64,000 nt of DNA from Holtiella tumoricola (GTDB lineage Bacteria > Bacillota > Clostridia > Lachnospirales > Cellulosilyticaceae), in contig NZ_JAQIFT010000013.1 of the NCBI RefSeq assembly GCF_027857615.1, positions 4,931-68,930 of the forward strand. Reading direction: 5' to 3'. Below the pieces are notes generated by a model. It made no database searches. It was not told the origin of the DNA and worked only from the letters and a program-made list of their open reading frames with translations. The translations under genes and the position numbers were made by a program. Shown in pieces: positions 16,980 to 26,154 of the stretch. The first letter of the stretch is position 1. Each line of letters starts with the position of its first letter.

Positions 16980-18176
16980 CTAGATATTAAATTCTAAAAG
17001 AAGTGCTGTAACGGCACGGCTTACTTGTTCTGATCGAATTAAGCAACCTATTGTTGTTAATGAATCCGCTGTTTGAAGTACTTGGATGCCTTCTTTGTTA
17101 AGTGCTTTCATAATACGAGACATAACACCAGGAACACCTGTCATACGTTCTCCAATCACTGTAACTTTACAGCAATCTTCTACCATTGTATATTCATAGC
17201 CATCTTTTTTAAGGATTGCTTCTAATTTATTTTTATCTTCGCCGTCAATTGTAAAGACATTATACTCTGGGAAAATATTAATAAGGTCAATACTAATATG
17301 CTCTTTAGCCATACATTCTAATAAATCACAGTCTGCATCAAGCTTTTCTGTGATTTTAAATTGAATACGATTCAAACGATGTGCAACACCTGTGATTAAT
17401 TTAACAGTTTGAGATGGATAACTTTTCTTCACACTTTGTACAATCGCTGTACCTGGCTCATCGCTAAAAGTATTCTTAATAATAAGTGGAATATTGGCAC
17501 GCATTGCATATTCCACCGCACGTGGATGAATTACCTTAGCACCACTATCTGCCATTTGGAAAATTTCGTTATACGTAATAGCAGGAATAATACTTGCACA
17601 TTCACTAACTCTTGGATCTGCTGTCATAATACCATCTACATCCGTGTAAATCTCTATAGACTCAGCACCTACTAATCCACCAAGCATTGCTGCTGTTGTA
17701 TCACTTCCACCACGTCCTAGTGTCGTGATCTCACCTTCTACAGTCATACCTTGGAAACCTGCAACAACTGGAATGATATCTTTTTCTACATATCCTACAA
17801 GTGCATCAGATTTTCCATATAAAAGATCTGCACTTTTGTGTACACCATCTGTAATAATACCACTTTGGCCACCTGTTAGTGCAACTGCATCATAACCTGC
17901 TGCTTGAAGCATCGTTGCAATCGTAACGGCTGAGATGATTTCTCCACAAGAAAGAAGTAAATCATATTCTCTATCTTTGATTTCACCCGCCTCATCTTTT
18001 ACAAATTGTAAAAGGGTATCTGTAGCATATGGTGATGGCACTCTTCCCATTGCCGAAACCACAACAACAGGTGATTTTCCTTCTTTTTTTGCTTTAAGTA
18101 TCTTTTGTATAACCTGGCCCCTTGCCTCTGGTGTAGCAACTGAGGTTCCCCCGAATTTTTGAACGATGATATTCAT
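16980..18176 (-). CDS. dapG: aspartate kinase
   Basis: Phosphorylates aspartate, the first step toward lysine, threonine, methionine and diaminopimelate. About 398 residues: kinase domain with VQKFGGTSVA at the N-terminus, GRGGSDTTA for ATP, and two C-terminal ACT domains (starting near VTVIGERMTGVPG) for feedback control. The ATG at 18176 has AAAGGA nine bases upstream; the TTG six codons earlier overlaps that site. The symbol dapG rests on the tepA-ylzJ-spoIIIE neighbourhood; lysC would also be acceptable. No lysine riboswitch is seen in the short leader. Confidence 0.9.
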   Translation of the reverse strand: MNIIVQKFGGTSVATPEARGQVIQKILKAKKEGKSPVVVVSAMGRVPSPYATDTLLQFVKDEAGEIKDREYDLLLSCGEIISAVTIATMLQAAGYDAVALTGGQSGIITDGVHKSADLLYGKSDALVGYVEKDIIPVVAGFQGMTVEGEITTLGRGGSDTTAAMLGGLVGAESIEIYTDVDGIMTADPRVSECASIIPAITYNEIFQMADSGAKVIHPRAVEYAMRANIPLIIKNTFSDEPGTAIVQSVKKSYPSQTVKLITGVAHRLNRIQFKITEKLDADCDLLECMAKEHISIDLINIFPEYNVFTIDGEDKNKLEAILKKDGYEYTMVEDCCKVTVIGERMTGVPGVMSRIMKALNKEGIQVLQTADSLTTIGCLIRSEQVSRAVTALLLEFNI

Positions 18177-18230
18177 AGTCTGTAATCCTTTCAAGAAAAA
18201 TTAGCTCATTATCATATATATTATGACAAT

Positions 18231-18256
18231 AAAAAAAGTAGAATCACTCTACTTTT
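18231..18256 (-). terminator. terminator of the TSCPD protein gene
   Basis: Nine-base stem (18234-18242 with 18248-18256); the 5' arm contains the stop codon TAG of the gene. It is followed by seven T on the minus strand. Confidence 0.8.
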
Positions 18257-18497
18257 CTTGTACAAATTGTTCTAATGCTTTTGCAAGTTGATCTGGACAA
18301 GATGTTCCACGTCCACGGCAGTCAATACCTTTAAGGCGTTCAATTGCTTCACTAACTTCCATCCCTTTAATTAGAGCAGCTACACCATGTGTATTACCTG
18401 GGCACCCATTAATAAATTGTACTGATTTAATCATATTATTTTCTACTTCAAATTGAATTTCGCTCGCACATACACCTTTTGTTTTAAAGCTTTCCAT
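18249..18497 (-). CDS. TSCPD domain-containing protein (TIGR03905 type)
   Basis: 82 residues. It carries the eponymous TSCPD sequence (GTSCPDQLAKAL) near residue 66 and NGCPGNTHGVAALIKGM in the middle; CRGRGTSC gives a conserved cysteine cluster. The same domain occurs at the C-terminus of some B12-dependent ribonucleotide reductases, but the role of the stand-alone protein is unknown. Good AAGGAG-like site upstream and its own terminator. Confidence 0.85.
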   Translation of the reverse strand: MESFKTKGVCASEIQFEVENNMIKSVQFINGCPGNTHGVAALIKGMEVSEAIERLKGIDCRGRGTSCPDQLAKALEQFVQEK

Positions 18498-18572
18498 TAT
18501 TCCACTCCTTAAATACCTATTTTTCTTAAAAAGTATAACATATTTACTTAAGGAAAAAAATAAAAAGATAAA

Positions 18573-18598
18573 AAAAAAGTGGCCCCCGCCACTTTTTT
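18573..18598 (-). terminator. GC-rich bidirectional terminator ending the two-component operon
   Basis: Eleven-base stem (18573-18583 with 18588-18598), loop CCCC, with A and T runs on the two sides. On the minus strand it follows a second hairpin at 18605-18633 (GAATAGAAGG with CCTTCTATTC), so the transcript of the sensor kinase and tiny ORF ends in two tandem hairpins. Confidence 0.85.
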
Positions 18599-18726
18599 AC
18601 TTTTGAATAGAAGGGTCCCTACGCCTTCTATTCGTATCCGATCATATTTTGACTAAATAGCATAAACCCATTACGTTTTTACTTTTGTTACATTTATTTG
18701 TTACAAGTGTGCTCAGATATCTGTAG

Positions 18727-18792
18727 CTAAAATATACCATAGGGATTATCACCATTCAATACTTCTGACATGATTGGACCAAAATCATACAT
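18727..18792 (-). CDS. candidate 21-residue peptide gene behind the sensor kinase
   Basis: An ATG two bases after the stop of the histidine kinase opens a 21-codon ORF. It starts MYDFGPIM and ends in GDNPYGIF before TAG. There is no independent Shine-Dalgarno, so translation would be coupled to the kinase by the TAA-TT-ATG junction. It has no Cys and no leader, so it is not an AgrD of the usual kind, and no AgrB-like peptidase is nearby. The untranslated stretch that follows runs to tandem hairpins, so the ORF is inside the operon transcript. The role as a signal or regulatory peptide is purely inferred from position. Confidence 0.4.
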   Translation of the reverse strand: MYDFGPIMSEVLNGDNPYGIF

Positions 18793-18794
18793 AA

Positions 18795-20126
18795 TTAGAC
18801 TGTTTTAGTAAGAGGAAGAAAGATTTGAACATTAAAAGTTGTTGCATTATAGTCCACTTTCATTTCTCCCTCATACTTCTCTATAACATGACGTACATTG
18901 GATAAACCTATTCCATGTCCTGTTGAAGACGTCTTTGTTGTTATAAATCTTCCATTTTTCTCAATAATATTACCATTGCAGCTATTCATCACTTCAATAG
19001 CTATATACTGTTTGATCTGTTTAGTAATAATGAGAATTTCACGACTTTTAATATCATTTTTTCGGCAGGCTTCAATGGCATTATCAATTAAATTACTATA
19101 GATGACACATAAATCTATATCTTGTATGGCATTTAGAAGCTGTCCATCCACTTTCATGACCATGCTTATATCATAAGCTAACGCCATACCATACTTATCT
19201 GTTAAAATCGCATCTATAATAAGATGCCCAGTTCTAATCTGTCCACGCAACGTAGCAATATCTTTCTCTAAAGAATGTAAATACTGATTAGCTTCAGTGC
19301 TATACCCTTCACGAATTAAATCGTGAACACATTGGAGATGGTTATGAATATCGTGCCAAATACGTCTAGTGGCCTCTTCCTTAGCTTCTTGGTTACGATA
19401 AAACTCATACTGTTGTTTAACATTTTCTTGACACATTAAATAAAATTGTTTCTCACGTTCATTCTTTATTAAAGTATCAAATACAGACCACGTTAAAATA
19501 TTCACTAATAATAGCCCAATACTTATAAGTACTGAACTCACTGCATTAGCCACATTAAAACTTATACTTTGTATATTACATTGAATGACTAAATCAATCG
19601 TATAAAGGGTAATAATAGGTGCTACATGTAAAACAAGTTCTACAGGTGTAAAGCCCTTTTCCTTACGTTTTACAATACGGTAAATGGTATTAATCACCAT
19701 AAAGCAAATGACCTTGCTCCCTATACCCATTAATGTCCAATAAGTTTCGTAAACAAGAGATGCTGGGGGATACAGTAATCTATATTTACCAAACAACATA
19801 ATAGCAGCTACATCACTCAGAGAAATTATAATACCACATAATGCTACAACCAAAAGTCTCTTTCCAATACTTCCATTATAAAGTAATAAATGAAAAAGAA
19901 AAAAACAAGTTAAGACACTCAAAGCCGTTATAGGAGATGGCCCTATTACAATATTACACATACCCATCACTAAAATAATTAAGCCTATAGCTATTATTAA
20001 TTGCCATTTATTAACGTCTTCTTTATTTTTCTCTTCTAGTAAAAGGTTTGCAATTCTACAAGAAACAACCAATTCAACTAAGCCTACTACTACTGTCCCA
20101 AGCTTTAAAAGGATGATTATATTCAT
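18795..20126 (-). CDS. AgrC-like sensor histidine kinase (GHKL type)
   Basis: 443 residues. The N-terminal half (about 1-215) has six or seven membrane helices and is the likely sensor. A cytoplasmic coiled linker follows, then the phospho-acceptor His in RRIWHDIHNHLQ and a GHKL ATPase with the N box SNLIDNAIEAC and G box TGHGIGLSNV. The DIHNH sequence is typical of peptide-sensing kinases such as AgrC and VirS. The ATG overlaps the regulator stop by four bases (ATGA). The signal is unknown; the tiny ORF directly downstream is the obvious candidate to test. Confidence 0.9.
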   Translation of the reverse strand: MNIIILLKLGTVVVGLVELVVSCRIANLLLEEKNKEDVNKWQLIIAIGLIILVMGMCNIVIGPSPITALSVLTCFFLFHLLLYNGSIGKRLLVVALCGIIISLSDVAAIMLFGKYRLLYPPASLVYETYWTLMGIGSKVICFMVINTIYRIVKRKEKGFTPVELVLHVAPIITLYTIDLVIQCNIQSISFNVANAVSSVLISIGLLLVNILTWSVFDTLIKNEREKQFYLMCQENVKQQYEFYRNQEAKEEATRRIWHDIHNHLQCVHDLIREGYSTEANQYLHSLEKDIATLRGQIRTGHLIIDAILTDKYGMALAYDISMVMKVDGQLLNAIQDIDLCVIYSNLIDNAIEACRKNDIKSREILIITKQIKQYIAIEVMNSCNGNIIEKNGRFITTKTSSTGHGIGLSNVRHVIEKYEGEMKVDYNATTFNVQIFLPLTKTV

Positions 20127-20836
20127 GGTGTTCCTCCTAAATAGTGCATAAATCTTACTTTTACTTCTTTTTGTTTATACTTACTTAGAAAGACAGTTTG
20201 TCCATTTTCTAAAAAAACTTCATTTCCTTTAATCAGCTTTAACCTTGCCATATTTACAAGAAAACTACGATGGGTACGTATAAAACCAGACTTTAAAAGT
20301 TTTTCTTCCAGTGTATTAATATTATATTGGCATGTATACTGTTCACCATCTAAATAGATATTCGTCTTACGTATATTACTTTCTATATAATAGATATCTT
20401 TAAGCTTGAGTCTTAAATCTCCGCCAGTTGTAGGAAAAATAAAGGCGGGTTCATCATCTACTTGAATATGATTCATAATATCTTGCAACGTATGTATAAA
20501 GTCTATATGCTGTATAGGCTTTATAATATAGTCATAGGCGTGGATCTTATATCCTTCTAATGCATGACTTGTATCAGATGTAACAAAAATTATCATGACC
20601 TTTTCATCAATTGTACGAACATGTTTAGCTAATTCAATACCTGTCATTCCACCCATATAAACATCTAAGAACAATACATGGTAATGGGCACCATCCCATT
20701 GTTCTAAAAATGCTTCACCACTTGCATAGTCATCGACGCTAAGCTCTGCGCCTCTTTCTGCGGCAAATGCTGTAATATATCGCCGTAATTTTGCTCGCTC
20801 CTGCGAATCATCTTCGCAAATTGCAATTTTTATCAT
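20123..20836 (-). CDS. LytTR-family response regulator (AgrA-like)
   Basis: About 237 residues: a receiver domain with acidic pocket (CEDDS), phospho-acceptor Asp in LFLDVYMGGMTG, Thr/Ser in VTSDTS and Lys in IIKPI. A C-terminal LytTR DNA-binding domain follows (IYYIESNIRKTNIYL ... GFIRTHRSFLVNMARL). First gene of a two-gene operon with the kinase. The start is uncertain: 20836 begins MIKIAICEDD as family members do and has GGTGAGAG close upstream; 20848 adds four residues with no ribosome site. Confidence 0.92.
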   Translation of the reverse strand: MIKIAICEDDSQERAKLRRYITAFAAERGAELSVDDYASGEAFLEQWDGAHYHVLFLDVYMGGMTGIELAKHVRTIDEKVMIIFVTSDTSHALEGYKIHAYDYIIKPIQHIDFIHTLQDIMNHIQVDDEPAFIFPTTGGDLRLKLKDIYYIESNIRKTNIYLDGEQYTCQYNINTLEEKLLKSGFIRTHRSFLVNMARLKLIKGNEVFLENGQTVFLSKYKQKEVKVRFMHYLGGTP

Positions 20837-20900
20837 GTCTCTCACCATCTAGTCAAATTTTTTCAATTAACATTATAATTAAATCGTTTTCAAAAGTAAA

Positions 20901-20940
20901 GAAAAAGAGACTTTAGGTTCTAGCCTAAAATCTCTTTTTC
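20901..20940 (-). terminator. terminator of the Cys-rich small protein gene
   Basis: Stem of 10 bases (20901-20910 with 20931-20940) continued by TTTAGG/CCTAAA after one G-U pair, loop TTCTAG. On the minus strand TTTACTTTT follows. It overlaps the last codons of the gene. Confidence 0.75.
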
Positions 20941-21113
20941 TTTTCAAAACTCTTACACTTTATTTCATCTGTGGTGTGACCTATGCCTTGTTGCCTCTGG
21001 CATTCATGCACATGATACTCAACCATACGATTATCATGTGTGTAATAATGATAACGATTTTCCATATAATGCTTACAACCTATACATTGTTTTTTTTCAA
21101 TGCATTGTTTCAT
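20925..21113 (-). CDS. small Cys/His-rich protein
   Basis: 62 residues, soluble and basic at the end (KSFEKKKRF). Cysteines at CIEKKQCIGCKHY, HECQRQ and IKCKS, with many His and Tyr in between (RYHYYTHDN), suggest a small zinc-binding fold. The ATG at 21113 has AGGGGGAAGAG at proper spacing. Family not recognised. Upstream of, and in the same direction as, the two-component regulator, but separated from it by a terminator. Confidence 0.55.
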   Translation of the reverse strand: MKQCIEKKQCIGCKHYMENRYHYYTHDNRMVEYHVHECQRQQGIGHTTDEIKCKSFEKKKRF

Positions 21114-21199
21114 GCTCTTCCCCCTGACCATTTAAACTCTAATAATATATTTATAATAAGCGTTATATTTTTAGACCAATCTTTTGGGGAAAGTTAAAA

Positions 21200-21763
21200 T
21201 TATTTTATTTTCATAGGGATACCAGAAACTAAGAAATAAACTTCCTCAGCTTCTCTTGCTAAAAGTTGATTAATGCGTCCAGCAATATCTCTAAAAATAC
21301 TACCTAAACGGTAGGCTGGTACGATGCCTAACCCTACTTCATTAGATACGAGAATAAATGCCTTGTTGGCCTTTTTACAGGCAGAAACAAATGCTAATAC
21401 CTGTTTTGTAATATCTTGTTCCATTTGATCAATTGTGCCGCGATCGACATGATCAAAGTCTACCTGATATTCTAATAATAAGTTACTAACCATTAAAGTT
21501 ACACAATCCATCATTACTACATTTGCCCCAATAAAATCAGGCTGTTCACTTAATGTCTCAAAATCTTTGTATTGCTCTAATGTATGCCAGTGACTGGGAC
21601 GTGAAGCTTGATGTTTCTTGATACGGTCCTTCATGTCCTCATCAAAAGCAATAGATGTTGCCACATAAAGTACATCTCCACCTAATGTTTCATTAAGTAC
21701 TCTTGCCTTTTCTTCAGCATATGAGCTTTTGCCACTTCTGGCGCCTCCTAATATAAGAATCAT
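21200..21763 (-). CDS. cobU: adenosylcobinamide kinase / adenosylcobinamide-phosphate guanylyltransferase
   Basis: Phosphorylates adenosylcobinamide and loads GMP onto it in assembly of the cobalamin lower loop. About 187 residues with P-loop LGGARSGKSSYAEEKA at the N-terminus, the kinase motif DCVTLMVSNLL, and VSNEVGLGIVP, all typical of CobU. The ATG at 21763 has GGAGG six bases before it. The frame is open upstream into the ABC gene without a ribosome site. Last gene of the riboswitch operon. CobS, CobT and CobC are not in the window. No clear hairpin follows. Confidence 0.93.
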   Translation of the reverse strand: MILILGGARSGKSSYAEEKARVLNETLGGDVLYVATSIAFDEDMKDRIKKHQASRPSHWHTLEQYKDFETLSEQPDFIGANVVMMDCVTLMVSNLLLEYQVDFDHVDRGTIDQMEQDITKQVLAFVSACKKANKAFILVSNEVGLGIVPAYRLGSIFRDIAGRINQLLAREAEEVYFLVSGIPMKIK

Positions 21764-21764
21764 C

Positions 21765-22544
21765 TTAAGCCTCCTTCTCATTTGCTCTAGGAACAACATA
21801 AGTATTCCCATGATCGTGAATAATCTTTAGACGATGATGATACACTTGTTGTAGTATCTCACTTTCTAATACCTCTTGTCTAGATGCAGCAAGGAGCACC
21901 TCTCCCTCTTTGAGTAAAACAATTTCATCACAATATTGAAAAGCTAAATTCAAATCATGAATCACCATAATAATGGTCAATTGATGTTGATCTTTAATAG
22001 TCTTTAGTCGATTTAACAACTCTACACTATTATGCACATCTAGCATAGAAATAGGCTCATCCAATAAAAGTATAGGTGTCTCTTGGGCTAAAGCACGGCC
22101 AATAAAAACTTTCTGAGCTTCTCCTCCACTTAAGTTAAGCATAGAACGCTCACGTAGCTTTTCTAATGATAATTCATGAATAATACGTTCAATCACTATT
22201 TCATCAGCTTTTGTTGTATGTCCCATATAATCTAAATAAGGATAACGTCCCATAGCGATCATTTCTTCAACTGTAAAGTCTAGATCTCTTGGATTTTCTT
22301 GAAAAACAAAGCTACACTGTTTGGCATATTCTTTGACTTTTACTTTCGTGACATCTTGATCTTTTAAAAACACTGTAGAGGAAGAAGGTTCAATAATACG
22401 CATCATATGCTTAAGTAATGTACTTTTCCCTGCACCATTAGGTCCAATAATGCCGTAGATCGTATGCGGTTTAAAAGTTAAAGATATGTCCTTTAAAATA
22501 GGTTTATCTCCAATCTGATAAGACAAATTTTGAACCTTAATCAT
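21765..22544 (-). CDS. btuD: corrinoid/iron-chelate ABC transporter ATP-binding protein
   Basis: 259 residues, a complete ABC ATPase: Walker A GPNGAGKSTLLK, Q loop in SFVFQENP, signature LSGGEAQKVFIGRAL, Walker B PILLLDEP, and switch His in IMVIHDLNL. It belongs to the FecE/BtuD group. Four-base overlap with the permease gene. Assignment to cobalamin rests on the riboswitch and the cobQ/cobU neighbours. Confidence 0.88.
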   Translation of the reverse strand: MIKVQNLSYQIGDKPILKDISLTFKPHTIYGIIGPNGAGKSTLLKHMMRIIEPSSSTVFLKDQDVTKVKVKEYAKQCSFVFQENPRDLDFTVEEMIAMGRYPYLDYMGHTTKADEIVIERIIHELSLEKLRERSMLNLSGGEAQKVFIGRALAQETPILLLDEPISMLDVHNSVELLNRLKTIKDQHQLTIIMVIHDLNLAFQYCDEIVLLKEGEVLLAASRQEVLESEILQQVYHHRLKIIHDHGNTYVVPRANEKEA

Positions 22545-23563
22545 AGCATGCTCCTTTTACGTTCTTTATAAATTAAATACATAAAGTATGGGGCACCAAA
22601 TAAGGAGGTAATAATCCCTATTGGAATTTCCGAAGACCCAAGTAGTGCCCTAGATAGATTATCACAACATAGAACAAAAATCATGCCTAATAGCCCCGTA
22701 ATGGGTAATGTCTTACGATAATTTGCTCCAAATAAAAGTCTTACCATATGTGGAATAATAAGCCCTACAAAACCAATGGTTCCTGTAAAACTTACGGTTG
22801 TCGCAATAAGTAAGCTACTTAGAATCAAGAAAACTTTTCTAAGTTTTAACACATCTACCCCCATAGCTTTGGCTGCATCTTCTCCCATCAATAACAAGTT
22901 AAGTTCTTTACGATAAAAGAAGAAACAACACAAAATAGGAAAGGTAAGAAGACTTAGTAATAAAACACGTGGGTAAGAGGCTCCACTAAGTGAGCCCATT
23001 CCCCAAGCAAATAAGGTTAAGTTTTTATTATCCGAATAGGTTCTTATTAAAGATAAGATAGCTGAAAAGAAATAATTAATGGCAAGACCTGATAATAGAA
23101 GCCTAATGGTAGACGTCTTCCCTTTTGTCCCTGCTAGGGTATTGACAAGTATATTGGCAACTAATGCACCTAAAAATGCATAGAGAGGTGAAAACCCGCC
23201 TAACATAAAGCCAATTCCAGCGCCTAATGAAGCCCCTGATGAAATTCCTAGCATAAAAGGGTCCGCCATATCATTTTTAAATAAGGCTTGATAAATCGCG
23301 CCAGTTACAGCTAAATTGATTCCTGTTAAAAGGGCCATTAAAATACGTGGAATACGCAATTGGATAATCACCATTAACTGCCCAGCATCCACTAACTCTT
23401 TATAGTCTCCTCCGAGTAAACTATAAAATAATACTTTACATACATCAAAAGGATGGATTCTAGAAGCTCCAATTGCAATAGAAAGAATGGCAAGCACAAG
23501 GGTTACTACCGCAAGGATGCCATAAATTTTATAAAAGGTCTTGGCACTTTGTGGTTTTTTCAT
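22541..23563 (-). CDS. btuC: corrinoid/iron-chelate ABC transporter permease (FecCD/BtuC family)
   Basis: About 340 residues with nine to ten membrane helices. Family motifs: GITLAVTGAIYQALFKN-like entry (GINLAVTGAIYQALF), LGISSGASLGAG, and the C-terminal GSSEIPIGIITSLFGAPYF. Works as a dimer with the ATPase and the lipoprotein at 23576. A GTG at 23572 gives three more residues. Neither start has a strong ribosome site, so coupling to the upstream stop (13 bases away) is likely. Confidence 0.9.
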   Translation of the reverse strand: MKKPQSAKTFYKIYGILAVVTLVLAILSIAIGASRIHPFDVCKVLFYSLLGGDYKELVDAGQLMVIIQLRIPRILMALLTGINLAVTGAIYQALFKNDMADPFMLGISSGASLGAGIGFMLGGFSPLYAFLGALVANILVNTLAGTKGKTSTIRLLLSGLAINYFFSAILSLIRTYSDNKNLTLFAWGMGSLSGASYPRVLLLSLLTFPILCCFFFYRKELNLLLMGEDAAKAMGVDVLKLRKVFLILSSLLIATTVSFTGTIGFVGLIIPHMVRLLFGANYRKTLPITGLLGMIFVLCCDNLSRALLGSSEIPIGIITSLFGAPYFMYLIYKERKRSML

Positions 23564-23575
23564 AACCGTCACACA

Positions 23576-24559
23576 CTATTGTAATTCTGGATTAATGATT
23601 TGAGCAAGTTTGCTGAAAGCTTCTGCAAGACGAGGACCTTGTCTTGATATCATATCTTGATTAATTTCATAAATATGTCCTTCTTGTACTGCACGTAAAT
23701 CTTTGTAGAACTCTGTTGTTTCAAAAGCTTCTTTAAGACCATTTCCAGCTGGTACAATAATCATATCTGGATCACCTTCTACGATTTTTTCTTTTGAGAT
23801 ACTCCATCCTTCTACATCTTTAGCAACGTTATCACCACCTGCTAATGTAATCATTTCACCAATAAATGTATCACCACCTGCTGTTGAGTCGCTATCTCCA
23901 TACCATACTGCATAGTAAACGCGAGGTTTAACTTCTTTATTTAAAGCATTAACTTTATTCATCGTTTCTTCAATTTGTGCTTTCATTCCTGCAACAACTT
24001 GTTCAGCTTCTTTTGTACGACCTACAAGTAAACCAATATTTTCGATTGCTGAATAAGTGCCTTCAAAGTTTTCTTGTTCATTTAAGAATGCTACTGGAAT
24101 ATTTACTTCTCTTAATTTGCTAATGACTTCATCTGAAACATGAGTAGATGCTACAACAAGATCAGGTTGTAGGGCAACAATTGTTTCAACGTTTGGATTT
24201 GATGTGCCTCCTACATCTTGTGCCTCTGTAATAGCTTCTGGATAGTTACAGTATTTCGTACGACCTACTACTTTATCTGTTACATCAAGAGCACCTAAGA
24301 TTTCTGTTGTGCTTGGTGCTAATGAAACGATTTTTTGTGGTTCTTCATTTAATGTAATTGTTGTACCTGTAGAATCTACAATACTTACTGGGTAAGTGGC
24401 TACTTCTGGGGTACTTTCTTCTACTGATGTATCTTCTGCACTGTCTTGTGCTGTTTCATTTTGTACAGGTGTTGGTTGTTCATTACTTGTACAACCTACT
24501 AAACTTAAACTAATGCAACTTGCAATAAGGAATGCTTGTAAAAATTTTCTTTTTTTCAT
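23576..24559 (-). CDS. btuF: corrinoid ABC transporter substrate-binding lipoprotein
   Basis: 327 residues. Lipoprotein signal: basic KKRKF, a hydrophobic stretch, then the lipobox LVGC at Cys23. It is followed by an acidic Thr/Glu-rich linker and a periplasmic-binding-protein-III fold (VSLAPSTTEILGALDVTDKVVG). Helical backbone proteins of this class bind cobalamin, heme or siderophores; the riboswitch and cob genes point to corrinoids. Anchored outside the membrane. Confidence 0.9.
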   Translation of the reverse strand: MKKRKFLQAFLIASCISLSLVGCTSNEQPTPVQNETAQDSAEDTSVEESTPEVATYPVSIVDSTGTTITLNEEPQKIVSLAPSTTEILGALDVTDKVVGRTKYCNYPEAITEAQDVGGTSNPNVETIVALQPDLVVASTHVSDEVISKLREVNIPVAFLNEQENFEGTYSAIENIGLLVGRTKEAEQVVAGMKAQIEETMNKVNALNKEVKPRVYYAVWYGDSDSTAGGDTFIGEMITLAGGDNVAKDVEGWSISKEKIVEGDPDMIIVPAGNGLKEAFETTEFYKDLRAVQEGHIYEINQDMISRQGPRLAEAFSKLAQIINPELQ

Positions 24560-24587
24560 GGGATATGTCCTCCTAAGATGTAATAAA

Positions 24588-26129
24588 TTATTTAAATAAA
24601 ATGGAATAAATTGTTTCGAGGTCTAAATGATCTCTTAATAAATTAGCTAATTGACTATATTGACTTTCTTTAAAAGCAGCATAATCGGTATGTGTACTTC
24701 CAGCAAGCTTAATGCTGTCTGCTCCAAGCCCTTTGGCACAGGCTAGTGCATTTAAAAATGGGAGTGTAAAGCTGAGTTTGTCAAAAATACCATGTATATA
24801 AGTACCATAAACCAATGCATCTGGATCATGATAACCCTCTATACGATGGTCTGCACTTCCTAATGTTTCGTTTAATGCCACAAAAGGTACAAGACTTTCA
24901 TCATACCAAATGGTTTGACCCATGTGAATTTCATACCCTTCTATCGGTTGGTTTAAACACCCTTTTAAATGGCCCTTGTCACTTACTATATATCCCTTTA
25001 CTTGTGTCATGGTCTTTTCAGTTTCAAATTGTGTATCAATAGATAGAAGATTTAGACCTTCTACTTCTCTTATGGTTGTTTCCATTAAGCTTGGATTATA
25101 CAACTTACGACCTAGCATCTGATAACCGCCACAAATACCAAACAATGTTTTACCTGCTGCTTTATGCCTATGTAAAATAGGCACAAAACCTTCCTCTTTC
25201 AAGAAGTTCAAGTCATCGATTGTGTTTTTTGATCCTGGCAAAATGATTAAGTCTGCATCTTCTAGCTCATGAGGCTTGGATGCATAACTTACAGCTACTC
25301 CTTCTAAAGCAAATAGTCGATTAAAATCTGTAAAATTAGAAAGATGTGGAAGCCTTATAATCTTAATAATAAGTTTTTCTTCTAGTGTACTTGGATGTTG
25401 CTCAAAAACAGTACTTACACTATCTTCGTCTTCTAAAGCTAATTTAAAGTAAGGGATCACACCTAAAACTGGAATATGAATGATATCTTCTAACATCTTA
25501 AGTCCTGGCTTTAAGATTTCAAGATCACCTCTAAACTTATTAATGACAACACCTTTAACACGTTTACGTTCTTCTTCAGATAAAAGCATAAGGGTTCCAA
25601 CTAAAGACGCAAATACGCCTCCCTTATCAATATCGCCAATTAAAATTACTGGGGAGTCAATAAGTTCTGCCATCCCCATATTAACGATATCTCCTTCTCT
25701 TAAATTGATTTCTGCCGGACTACCTGCCCCCTCTAAAACAACCACATCAAAATCATCTTCTAATTTTTCATATAATGTTTTAAGACGCTTTTTAAGTTCT
25801 GGCTTAAACTGTTGATATTCCATAGCTGTCATATCTTTAAAAACTTCACCTTCGATAATATATTGCGCTTTCATATCACCAGTTGGTTTAATCAGTATAG
25901 GATTCATAAGTGCATGGGGCTTAATACCAGCGGCTTCTGCCTGCATCACTTGTGCTCTCCCCATTTCTTTACCTTCTTCAGTAATATAAGAGTTCAAACT
26001 CATATTTTGTGATTTGTAAGGTGTTACCTTATATCCATCTTCATGAAGTACACGACATAGTCCTGCGACTAGTACACTTTTTCCAACAGATGAAGCTGTT
26101 CCTTGAAACATCACTCTCGGTTTATGCAT
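24588..26129 (-). CDS. cobQ: cobyric acid synthase
   Basis: Amidates four side chains of adenosylcobyrinic acid a,c-diamide using glutamine and ATP. 513 residues: an N-terminal dethiobiotin-synthetase-like ATPase (FQGTASSVGKSVLVAGLCR) and a C-terminal class I-like glutamine amidotransferase with nucleophile Cys in FGICGGYQMLG and His in YIHGIF. AAAGGAG lies eight bases before the ATG. First gene after the cobalamin riboswitch. The rest of corrin-ring synthesis is elsewhere. Confidence 0.94.
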   Translation of the reverse strand: MHKPRVMFQGTASSVGKSVLVAGLCRVLHEDGYKVTPYKSQNMSLNSYITEEGKEMGRAQVMQAEAAGIKPHALMNPILIKPTGDMKAQYIIEGEVFKDMTAMEYQQFKPELKKRLKTLYEKLEDDFDVVVLEGAGSPAEINLREGDIVNMGMAELIDSPVILIGDIDKGGVFASLVGTLMLLSEEERKRVKGVVINKFRGDLEILKPGLKMLEDIIHIPVLGVIPYFKLALEDEDSVSTVFEQHPSTLEEKLIIKIIRLPHLSNFTDFNRLFALEGVAVSYASKPHELEDADLIILPGSKNTIDDLNFLKEEGFVPILHRHKAAGKTLFGICGGYQMLGRKLYNPSLMETTIREVEGLNLLSIDTQFETEKTMTQVKGYIVSDKGHLKGCLNQPIEGYEIHMGQTIWYDESLVPFVALNETLGSADHRIEGYHDPDALVYGTYIHGIFDKLSFTLPFLNALACAKGLGADSIKLAGSTHTDYAAFKESQYSQLANLLRDHLDLETIYSILFK

Positions 26130-26154
26130 ATAATTCTCCTTTAATTTTTTACAA

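Noticed and set aside
18795..20848. Complete agr locus
   Set aside because: Only the kinase and regulator are present; no AgrB peptidase and no AgrD-like Cys-containing peptide.
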